Below are positions 49,404 through 56,556 of a stretch of DNA of 64,000 nucleotides, piece by piece. The notes below the pieces were generated by a model. It was not told the DNA's origin. It was given only the letters and a program-made list of their open reading frames with translations, and did not search any database. A program made the position numbers and the translations under genes. The number at the start of each line of letters is the position of its first letter. The first letter of the stretch is position 1. The stretch is from Rubrobacter marinus (lineage in GTDB: Bacteria > Actinomycetota > Rubrobacteria > Rubrobacterales > Rubrobacteraceae): the NCBI RefSeq assembly GCF_011492965.1, contig NZ_CP045121.1:2976001-3040000 (forward strand), read 5' to 3'.

Positions 49404-50278
49404 CGCAGGACGGCTTGATCGCGGTGACGGGGGCGACAGGGGCCGTCGGCGGCAGGGTCGCGGCCAGGCTCGCGGAGGCGGGGCTCGCCCAGAGGCTCGT
49501 CGTCAGGGACCCGCGGAGGGCGCCGCTCCTGCCGAAGGCGGAGGTGGCCGAGGCCTCCTACGCCGACGCGGCGGCCATGCGGCGGGCGCTGGAAGGCGTC
49601 GGGGCCTTCTTCATGGTCTCGGGCGCGGAGGACCGGGACAGGCTCGGGCAGCACAAGGCGGCCGTGGACGCCGCGGTGGAGGCGGGCGTGGAGAGGATCG
49701 TGTACCTGTCCTTCGTCGCCGCCGCGCCGGAGACCACGTTCACCTTCGGCCGGGACCACTACCACACCGAAGTCCACATACGCGCTTCGGGCCTCGGCTT
49801 CGCGTTCCTGCGCGACAACTGGTACCAGGACATGCTGCCCCTGATGGCCGGCCCAGACGGCGTCATCCGGGGGCCGGCAGGGGTCGGCCGCGTCGGGGCG
49901 GTCTCGCGCGACGACGTGGCGGACGCGGCCGCCGCGGTCCTGCTCGGGGGCGCCGAGCACGACGGGCGGACCTACGACGTGACCGGTCCCGAGGCGATCA
50001 CCCTCCACGAGGCGGCCGAGGAGCTGACCAGGGCGACCGGACGACCGGTCACCTACCACGCCGAGACGGTCGAGGAGGCGTACTCTTCCCGCTCGGGCTA
50101 CGGCGCTCCGGACTGGATGGTCGAGGGGTGGGTGACCTCCTACGCGGCCATGGCCGACGGAGATCTGGACGTGGTAAGCGACGCGGTCCGCGATCTGACC
50201 GGCCACGCTCCCGCGACGTTCGCGGAGTTTCTGAGCCGGCACCCGGAGAGCTACCGGCACCTCGCCGAGCAGGGCTGA
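49400..50278 (+). CDS. NmrA/YtfG-like NAD(P)-binding oxidoreductase
   Basis: A 292-residue atypical short-chain dehydrogenase. Rossmann motif IAVTGATGAVGGRVAARLAE at the N-terminus; RIVYLSFVAAAPETTFTFGR, LRDNWYQDMLPLMAG and DVADAAAAVLLGG follow the order in NmrA/quinone-reductase (QorB/YtfG) proteins. Could be a redox sensor or quinone reductase. GTG start overlaps the VOC gene stop. Confidence 0.88.
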   Translation: MTQDGLIAVTGATGAVGGRVAARLAEAGLAQRLVVRDPRRAPLLPKAEVAEASYADAAAMRRALEGVGAFFMVSGAEDRDRLGQHKAAVDAAVEAGVERIVYLSFVAAAPETTFTFGRDHYHTEVHIRASGLGFAFLRDNWYQDMLPLMAGPDGVIRGPAGVGRVGAVSRDDVADAAAAVLLGGAEHDGRTYDVTGPEAITLHEAAEELTRATGRPVTYHAETVEEAYSSRSGYGAPDWMVEGWVTSYAAMADGDLDVVSDAVRDLTGHAPATFAEFLSRHPESYRHLAEQG

Positions 50279-50360
50279 CCCCGGGCGTTGCGTCCGCCTG
50301 TGCTAAGTTGTGGCCTGGCCCCGCGATAGCGCCGGGCGGACGGCTCGGGAAAGGACGGAA

Positions 50361-51611
50361 GTGTCGGAAGAGGTCTCGCGCACGGCATCCGAGAAGAACG
50401 GCGACCGCTCCCGGTGTCCCGTCGACCACGCGGCGCTCTCCCAGCGCAAGACGACGCGCAGCTTCGAGCCCGCGGGGCGGCCCGTCGAGCGCGACCCGGA
50501 GGGCGTGTGGCACGTGCGGGGCTTCTCGCAGGCGCGGGCCGTGCTCCGGAGCGCGGATACGAAGCAGGCGGGCTTCAACGCCGAGGCTCTGGAGAAGCTG
50601 CCGCAGAGGATGAGGCCCCCGATCCTCTACCAGGAGGGCCAGCCGCACCACGAGCAGCGCCGCCAGACCGCCCGTTTCTTCTCCCCGAAGACCGTCAGCG
50701 AGAACTACCGCGGCCTCATGGAGGAGCTCGCGGAGGCGGCGATCCGCAAGCTCCGGCGCGAGCGGCGCGCCGACCTCGACGCCCTGAGCATGGACCTCGC
50801 GGTCGGGGTTGCGGGCCGGGTCGTGGGCCTCACGGAGAGCAGGGTGCCCGGCATGGCGAGGCGCCTCGACGCGTTCTTCGAGGGGGACGTGACCGGGTTC
50901 GGGTGGAGCCCGCGAGCCCTTCTCGGCTTCGCGCGCAACCAGGCGCGGGTGGCCGCCTTCTTCTACCTCGACGTGAAGCCCGCGATCGAGGCGAGAAAGA
51001 AGGAGCCCCGGGAGGACGTCATCTCGCACCTCCTCTCGCGGGGCTACGGGGACGCCGAGATCCTCACCGAGTGCATAACCTACGGCGCCGCGGGCATGGC
51101 GACCACGCGCGAGTTTATAAGCATCGCCGCCTGGCACATGCTCGAACAGCCCGCCCTCCGCGAGCGTTACTTGCGGGGCGACGAAGGGGAGCGCCACGAC
51201 GTCCTGGGGGAGATCCTGCGCCTCGAACCCGTGGTCGGACGCCTGTACCGCCGCGCCACCGCGGACCTCCGGCTCGAAGACGGCGGCGAGACCATCACGA
51301 TCCCGCGGGGCGGCCTCATCGCCCTCGACACCTACGCGGTGAACGCCGACGAGGCGGCGGTCGGTGAGTGCCCGCTGGCCCTGGTCCCGGGCCGCAAGCT
51401 CCGGGCGGAGCGCGTGGGCCCGGCGGTGATGAGCTTCGGCGACGGGCACCACCGCTGCCCCGGCTTCTACGTCGCGCTACGGGAGAGCGACGTCTTCCTC
51501 ACGCGCCTGCTCTCCCTCGAAGGCCTGCGCATCGACCGTAAACCCTCCGTGAGCTGGAACGAACTCATAGCGGGCTACGAGCTGCGCGGCTTCACCGTCG
51601 CCCTCGCCTGA
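50361..51611 (+). CDS. Cytochrome P450
   Basis: A 416-residue soluble P450 monooxygenase. Heme ligand loop FGDGHHRCPGFYVALRESDV (FGxGxHxCxG), ExxR in GEILRLEPVVGR, and an I-helix ITYGAAGMATTREF that has AG..TT for oxygen activation. The N-terminal CPVDHAAL is common in bacterial P450s. No ferredoxin or reductase gene adjoins. GTG 50361 is chosen after AAAGGACGGAA. Confidence 0.93.
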   Translation: MSEEVSRTASEKNGDRSRCPVDHAALSQRKTTRSFEPAGRPVERDPEGVWHVRGFSQARAVLRSADTKQAGFNAEALEKLPQRMRPPILYQEGQPHHEQRRQTARFFSPKTVSENYRGLMEELAEAAIRKLRRERRADLDALSMDLAVGVAGRVVGLTESRVPGMARRLDAFFEGDVTGFGWSPRALLGFARNQARVAAFFYLDVKPAIEARKKEPREDVISHLLSRGYGDAEILTECITYGAAGMATTREFISIAAWHMLEQPALRERYLRGDEGERHDVLGEILRLEPVVGRLYRRATADLRLEDGGETITIPRGGLIALDTYAVNADEAAVGECPLALVPGRKLRAERVGPAVMSFGDGHHRCPGFYVALRESDVFLTRLLSLEGLRIDRKPSVSWNELIAGYELRGFTVALA

Positions 51612-51642
51612 CCGGAGCCCTCGGCATCCGGCGGGACGGCTC

Positions 51643-52332
51643 CTAGCCCGCGCCGTCCCGGCCGCCGAGACCGAAAAACTCCCGCGCGATCTCGAAGACC
51701 TCCGCGCCGTCCTGGATCTCGCCGCCACGGGGGTCGGCCCCGGGGACCGCATCCGCGCGCCCGGCCGATCCCACGGGACCGGGCGAGCCGCCGCTCCTGG
51801 CGTCGACGCGCGGCGGCGGCTCGGGCAGGTCCGGCGGGGGGTTCTCCACGGGGGGCGGCTCCGGCATCGGGGCGTCGTCGGGCTCCGGCGGCTCGGGGGC
51901 CGAGCGCGGGGCCCTGGCCGGCTCCCTCGCCGGCTCGGGGGCTCGCTCGCGGGCCGGCGGGGCGGGGGCGCTGACGACCGGAGCGGCGGAGACCGCGCCC
52001 CCCTCGCCGGCCACGACGAGCTCCAGGCGCGGGCGGGAGCCCAGGCGCTCCTCCAGGATCTCGTGCAGGGAGGCGATGCGCCTGGAGTCCCCGGCCAGCT
52101 TCGCGTAGATGGAGAGGTCCTCCGGGAAGACGAGCCTCAAGACCCCGTCCCCGAAGCTCTGCATCTTCGCCTCCTCGTAGACCGCCGCGATCGCCGGCTT
52201 CCGAGCCTGCAACTCCCGCACGACCGAACCCCAGTCCAGGTCGCCCCCCGAGGGGACGCCGGGCACAGGCTCCGGGTCGGCCGCCACTTCGCCAGGAACT
52301 TCCGTCCCCGTGGGCTCCGCGGCCTCCGGCAC
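51643..52332 (-). CDS. DnaX tau C-terminal part (separate frame)
   Basis: A 229-residue frame that is the missing C-terminal part of DnaX: DLDWGSVVRELQARKPAIAA, VYEEAKMQSFGDGVLRLVFP and AGDSRRIASLHEILEERLGS, the tau domain that binds polymerase alpha, followed by a Pro/Glu-rich linker and EVFEIAREFFGLGG. It has no ribosome site of its own. A -1 shift at the C-run just upstream (GCTCCCCCGTG) would join it to a short middle segment in the third frame. Confidence 0.8.
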   Translation of the reverse strand: MPEAAEPTGTEVPGEVAADPEPVPGVPSGGDLDWGSVVRELQARKPAIAAVYEEAKMQSFGDGVLRLVFPEDLSIYAKLAGDSRRIASLHEILEERLGSRPRLELVVAGEGGAVSAAPVVSAPAPPARERAPEPAREPARAPRSAPEPPEPDDAPMPEPPPVENPPPDLPEPPPRVDARSGGSPGPVGSAGRADAVPGADPRGGEIQDGAEVFEIAREFFGLGGRDGAG

Positions 52333-52345
52333 GGGGGAGCCGTCT

Positions 52346-53614
52346 CTACCTCCGCCTCGCCGTCTCCCCCGGCCCCGGGCATGACCTCCGGCTCGTGCGC
52401 CGCGGGCTCCGGTGGAGGGGTCGCGGGCCTCGGCGCGCTCGCGGGGGACGCGGCGCGGAGACGTTCCCGTTCTCGACGGCCTTCTCCAGGGCTTCGAGGC
52501 GGCGCACGAGCACGTCGACGGCCGGTTCCTCGTAGTCGCGGGCGAGCTTGAGGAAGGTCAGCTCGACCTCCAGCTTCGGGTCGCCGCCGCGCCGGGCGCG
52601 GGAGAGGGCGTCGCCCAGGGCCTCGATCATCCGGACCACCTCGGCGGTCGGGATCCTCGCGGCCTGCTCCTCGAGCCCCGCGCGCTCGTCGGCCCCGACC
52701 TCGGCGAGCGCTACCTCCGGGGCGTCCGGCAGGAGCATGAGGCGCCGTAGGTGCGCCACGAGCTCCCCCACGAACCGCGAGAGGTCCCGCCCCTCCCCCG
52801 AGAGGCGGTCGACCACCCGCAAGGCGTCGGCCGTCCGCCGCTCGTAGAGGGCGTCGGTCGTCTCCAGCAGGACGTCGGAGGCGACGCTGCCCAGAAGCTC
52901 CCGGACGCCCTCGGCCGTGACCGGGCCCTCGGAGAAAGAGGAGAGTTGGTCGAGGAGGCCCTCGGCGTCGCGGAACGAGCCCCGGGCCTCGCGCGCGAGC
53001 ATGGTGAGGGCGGCGGGCTCGGCCTCTATCTCTTCGGCGTCGGCGATCTCGCGGAGCTTGTCGGCGAGGAGCGTCACGGGCGGGCGGCGGAAGTCGAAGC
53101 TCTGGCAGCGGCTGATGATCGTGGGGAGGACCTTGTGCTTCTCGGTCGTCGCCAGAACAAAGACCACGTGCTCGGGCGGCTCCTCCAGCATCTTCAGGAG
53201 GGCGTTGAACGCCTCCGTGGTGAGCATGTGGACCTCGTCGATAATGTAGACCTTCATCCGGCCCTGGGTGGGCGCGAGGTTCACGCGGTCTCTGAGGTCC
53301 CGGATCTCGTCTATACCACGGTTGGAGGCCGCGTCCATCTCCAGGACGTCCATCGACGAGTTGTTGACGATCGCGCGACAGCTCTCGCAGGTCCCGTCCG
53401 GCTCCGGCGTCGGCCCGTTGGCGCAGTTGAGCCCCATCGCGAGGACCTTCGCGGTCGAGGTCTTGCCGGTCCCCCGCGGCCCCGAGAAGAGGTAGGCGTG
53501 GGCGACCCGGCCGGTCTCTATCGCGCGCGCGAGCGTGCGGACGACCGGCTCCTGGCCCGCTATCGTCTCGAACGTGCGGGGGCGCCACTTGCGGTACAGG
53601 GAGACGTGCTTCAT
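52346..53614 (-). CDS. dnaX: DNA polymerase III gamma/tau, clamp loader (frame broken near the end)
   Basis: A 422-residue product. AAA+ core: YRKWRPRTFETIAGQEPVVR, Walker A SGPRGTGKTST, zinc module CANGPTPEPDGTCESCRA, Walker B VYIIDEVHML, sensor 1 VVFVLATTEKHKVLPTIISR-C, and the collar region to about residue 385 (VDVLVRRLEALEKAVENGNV). The last ~35 residues are Arg/Pro-rich and look out of frame; in the -1 frame the sequence continues SPASAPRPATPPPEPAAHEP, and a second -1 step reaches the tau tail. Either two missing bases or a frameshift-made gamma form. Confidence 0.92.
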   Translation of the reverse strand: MKHVSLYRKWRPRTFETIAGQEPVVRTLARAIETGRVAHAYLFSGPRGTGKTSTAKVLAMGLNCANGPTPEPDGTCESCRAIVNNSSMDVLEMDAASNRGIDEIRDLRDRVNLAPTQGRMKVYIIDEVHMLTTEAFNALLKMLEEPPEHVVFVLATTEKHKVLPTIISRCQSFDFRRPPVTLLADKLREIADAEEIEAEPAALTMLAREARGSFRDAEGLLDQLSSFSEGPVTAEGVRELLGSVASDVLLETTDALYERRTADALRVVDRLSGEGRDLSRFVGELVAHLRRLMLLPDAPEVALAEVGADERAGLEEQAARIPTAEVVRMIEALGDALSRARRGGDPKLEVELTFLKLARDYEEPAVDVLVRRLEALEKAVENGNVSAPRPPRARRGPRPLHRSPRRTSRRSCPGPGETARRR

Positions 53615-53689
53615 GAGGAAACGCCGCCGGTAAAAAAGAAGCTCACCCCGCCAGTATAACGGAGCGTAGCGGCGGCAACGAGAAGCAGA

Positions 53690-53712
53690 AGCCCGGCCAG
53701 AGAGACCGGGCT
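53690..53712 (-). terminator. Hairpin between the SRP RNA gene and dnaX
   Basis: Minus strand AGCCCGG, nine-base loop, CCGGGCT, then TCTGCTTC. It lies just after the SRP RNA 3' end and its ATTTTT, so it can end that transcript before dnaX. Confidence 0.5.
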
Positions 53713-53726
53713 AAAGATCGAAAAAT

Positions 53727-53995
53727 GCCGCGCACCCCACCGTCGACGTGATCGCACTCGGCGAACTCCCGGCCGTCGGCTCCGGTCCAGCTACCCCGAT
53801 GGCACATGAGGTAACCCACTTAGTGCTGCTGCCTTCCGGCCCTGACACAGTTCGCGGGGCCTCATTGCCCGAGACCAGACCATCAACGCTCCCAAACCGG
53901 TCTCTACCGAACCCGGTACGCGCCTCGGGCGGGGATCTAGGCCCTGCTAGGCGATCGCAGGTACAGGGCATCGCCAGCTCCCCGCTTAGCGCGGC
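53727..53995 (-). ncRNA. ffs: Signal recognition particle RNA, large bacterial type
   Basis: A 269-nt RNA scaffold of the SRP. The apical domain (minus strand) has GTGTCAGG, the Ffh-binding internal loop GCCGGAAGGCAGCAGC, ACTAAGTGGG, enclosed by GGCAATGAGG/CCTCATGTGCC. The 5' Alu-like part reads GCGGGGAGCTGGCGATGCCC and CCTGTACCTGCGATCG, as in Gram-positive large SRP RNAs. The ends pair: 5' GCCGCGC with 3' GCGCGGC, followed by ATTTTT. A likely -10 (TAAACT) lies about 10 bases upstream. Neighbouring dnaX is a common arrangement. Confidence 0.9.
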
Positions 53996-54376
53996 AAAGA
54001 GAGTTTACCAAACGATGCGGACAACAAAAGGCGCCGGCCCCAGCCGGAGGGATGGAAGCCTCGGCGGGCAAGGACATCTCGCCTAAACGAACGAGATCGG
54101 GACCAACATCACCGTACCGGCGACCGGAAGCAGCCAGCCGACCACCAGGCTCTCCCTCGCGGTGAGAGTTGCGCCACTCTGGCCTCCCCAAGCGCGCGCG
54201 TAATGCTCCTTGAACCGCATCGGGCTCCATCCCAGCGCCAGGTACCCCGAAACGGGCGCCAGCCGGACGATGGGTGCGCCCTACCCCGGTACGGCGCCGC
54301 AAGGAAGACCGCTTGCGTAGCAGGGATCAGCGCGGCTTACTCCAAACGGACGAGGCGCTCGCCGCTTGTGGTTGCT
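53996..54376. other. Intergenic region upstream of the SRP RNA gene
   Basis: About 380 bp. The end next to the SRP gene is its promoter region (TAAACT). The rest has no reading frame with protein character and no recognised RNA; I looked for tRNA T-loops and found none. Confidence 0.3.
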
Positions 54377-54988
54377 CTACCTGAACAGCCCGTGGTTCTT
54401 TGCGTCCGGGATGTGGCCTGCGGCCTCGGCGACGCGGTTGTTGTAGTTGTAGATCGAGGCCGTGGTGATGACGTCGTAGACGTCGTCCTGCGTGAAGCCG
54501 AGGGCCTGGAGCCTCCGTATGTCCTCCTCGTCGCAGTCGACGGGGGTTCTGGTTATCTTGACGGCGTAGTCGAGCATGGCGCGGGTCTTCTCGTCGAGGC
54601 CGGCGCGGCGGTAGTCCTGGACTATCTTCTCGGAGAGGACGGGATCCCCGGTGAGGCGCCGCAACTCGGCGCCGTGGTTTGTCAGTCAGAACAGGCAGCG
54701 GTTCTCGGCCGAGACTACCACCCCGATCATCTCGCGCTCGATCCGGCTCAGCCCGCTCGGCCCTTTGCTGATGAACTCGTAGAACTCGAGCCAGCGCAGC
54801 ATCAGCTCCGGCCGCCAGGAGTGGGTCCGTACGACGTTGTTCGGCTCCCCGAGCTTCTCGCGCTGCTTCGCGACGATCTCCGCGACGCGCGGGTCGAGGT
54901 CCCCCTCGTCGGGGACCGGGAACCAGCTGATCCTGCCTTGCGGAGCCCAGTCCGAGACCGGCCTCTCCCCTTCGCGTTCCGTGTTCAA
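54377..54988 (-). CDS. AhpD/CMD-family peroxidase-related protein, candidate selenoprotein (CxxU)
   Basis: A 203-residue product if the in-frame TGA at 54686-54688 is read through. N-terminal part: RISWFPVPDEGDLDPRVAEI, VRTHSWRPELMLRWLEFYEF, SRIEREMIGVVVSAENRCLF; then TGA (residue 101); then LTNHGAELRRLTGDPVLSEK, LDEKTRAMLDYAVKITRTPV, YNNRVAEAAGHIPDAKNHGL. The TGA falls exactly on the second Cys of the CxxC redox motif of AhpD-like enzymes, and a hairpin begins 12 nt after it. Both halves share one frame, so no indel is involved. TTG start with GGGAGGGTGCT. Alternative: a nonsense mutation. Confidence 0.7.
54655..54673 (-). promoter_or_regulatory. SECIS-like hairpin after the in-frame TGA
   Basis: Minus strand GGCGCCG-AGTTG-CGGCGCC: a seven-pair stem with loop AGUUG. 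The loop begins 19 nt after the TGA, and it exposes G and U, as bacterial SelB-binding SECIS elements do. Its location inside the coding sequence is also as expected. Confidence 0.5.
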
Positions 54989-55104
54989 AGCACCCTCCCC
55001 GACGTACGGCTGATCGCAAGGGCATGATAGCCGAGGGGACACAGGGGACGCATCGCGGTGCCTGGCCGAACTTGTCGCCGCTCGGGGGCCGCGCTTCTCG
55101 CCCG

Positions 55105-55411
55105 GCGTACTAACTTCGCGCGGCCCCGCTCCGGCGAGACGACGCGACCAGCAGCGCGCCTTGGGGTGGTCCTTCAGGACGTAGCCGGCTTCCGGACAGA
55201 GGCGCGGGGAGGCGTAGGGGGCGGCGTCGGCGGCGGTCGCGCGGTCCCCGACGGAGAACTCGCGGTCGCCGAGGAGGTGCTCCATCACCCCGAGGGCGCG
55301 GCGCATCGCGGCGGGGTGGCTCTGGGGCAGCTTCGCGTTCGCCTCGATGCGGAGGTCCCGGACGGCCCCGACGATCCCCGCACCCCGGATCTCCCGCAAG
55401 CTTCCCCTCAC
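55105..55411 (-). pseudogene. Glutathione S-transferase C-terminal remnant
   Basis: Reading from about 55411: EANAKLPQSHPAAMRRALGV, MEHLLGDREFSVGDRATAAD, AAPYASPRLCPEAGYVLKDH-PKARCW. The GD..T.AD and DHP.A..W patterns are those of the GST C-terminal helical domain. The thioredoxin-like half is missing and the remnant runs into the leader of the AhpD-like gene in the same frame, so no functional GST remains. The interval 55412-55520 shows nothing. Confidence 0.5.
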
Positions 55412-55520
55412 CCGCCCCGTGTCCCGACCGCGTCGGTTTGCCGCTCCGGGCGAAGCTCCGCTACCCGCCCCTCGCTGTTTCGGAGGGATCGCGGCCGTCG
55501 GAGGTCCTTGCGGTCGCGGT

Positions 55521-56492
55521 TCAGAGCCAGCCGCGGCGCTTGAAGACGAGGTAGAGCACGACGGAGGCGACGACCATGAGGGTCAGGGCGAACGGGTAGC
55601 CGAGGATCCAGTGCAGCTCAGGCATGTGGTCGAAGTTCATGCCGTAGATCCCGGCGACGAGGGTCGGGGCGAAGAGGATGGCCGCCCAGGCGCTGATCTT
55701 CTTTACCTCGTCGTTCTGGCCGACCCCGACGAGGGTCAGGTTCACGCTGAGGATGTTCGAGAGCAGCTCCCGGAAGCCGTCGACCTGCTCGGTCACGCGG
55801 ATGACGTGGTCCTGCACGTCGCGCAGGCCCCTGCGGACCTCCTCGTCCGCGACGCGCCCGCCGTCCCCCGCGACAAGCTGCGCCAGGACCGGGGCCAGGG
55901 GCTTCGTCGCCCGCTGAAACTGTATGACCTCGCGGGAGAGCTCGTAGATCCTGCGGGAGACACCCGTGTTCCCCGAGAAGACCTCCGTCTCGATCTCGTC
56001 TATGTCGTTCTCCAGGCCCTCGACCACCGGGGCGTACCCGTCCACCACCTCGTCCATGATCGCGTACAGGATCGCCTGCGGGCCGCGCCGCAGAAGCTCG
56101 GGCTCCGCCTCCAGCCGCCTCCTGACCCTGCCGAGGTTCGGCGCCTCGCCGTGGCGCACGGTCACCACGAAGTCGTCCCCGACGAAGACGTGGAGCTCCC
56201 CGAACTCGACGGTCTCCGTCTCGTCGACGTACCGCGCCGCCCTCAGGACGACGAAGAGCGTCTCGCCGTAGCGCTCCAGCTTCGGCCGCTGGTGGGCGTC
56301 GACGGCGTCCTCGACCGCTAAAGGGTGCAGCCCGAACTCCCCGGCCACGGAAGAGAACTCCTCGCGGGAGGGCTTGTAGAGGCCGATCCAGGCGATACCG
56401 CGCTGGTCGCGGCAGGCGTCGTAGGTCTCTTGCAAGGAGCCGGGCTCGGCGGCCCTGCGGCCGTCCACGTAGATGGCGCTGTCCACGATCAC
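55521..56492 (-). CDS. corA: CorA-family magnesium/cobalt channel
   Basis: A 323-residue CorA. Cytoplasmic funnel domain (~1-250; VEDAVDAHQRPKLERYGETL, VTVRHGE), long stalk helix, TM1 with the selectivity signature AGIYGMNFDHMPEL near 283-296, TM2 (ALTLMVVASVVLYLVF) and a basic RRGWL end. Forms a pentamer importing Mg2+. GTG start with a weak AAGGCG site. Confidence 0.95.
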   Translation of the reverse strand: MIVDSAIYVDGRRAAEPGSLQETYDACRDQRGIAWIGLYKPSREEFSSVAGEFGLHPLAVEDAVDAHQRPKLERYGETLFVVLRAARYVDETETVEFGELHVFVGDDFVVTVRHGEAPNLGRVRRRLEAEPELLRRGPQAILYAIMDEVVDGYAPVVEGLENDIDEIETEVFSGNTGVSRRIYELSREVIQFQRATKPLAPVLAQLVAGDGGRVADEEVRRGLRDVQDHVIRVTEQVDGFRELLSNILSVNLTLVGVGQNDEVKKISAWAAILFAPTLVAGIYGMNFDHMPELHWILGYPFALTLMVVASVVLYLVFKRRGWL

Positions 56493-56556
56493 GCCCGCAT
56501 CATACGCCTTCCGGGGCAGGAGGGACCGGGAGTCGGTGCTCCTCCGACGCGTGGCG

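Noticed and set aside
53996..54376. Possible tRNA or second structured RNA upstream of the SRP gene
   Set aside because: No T-loop GTTCGA-type motif or cloverleaf arms found by eye on either strand.
54377..54664. The C-terminal half of the AhpD-like gene as an independent 95-residue gene
   Set aside because: Its only start is a TTG without a ribosome site, and it continues the same frame directly after the TGA, so it is treated as part of one gene.
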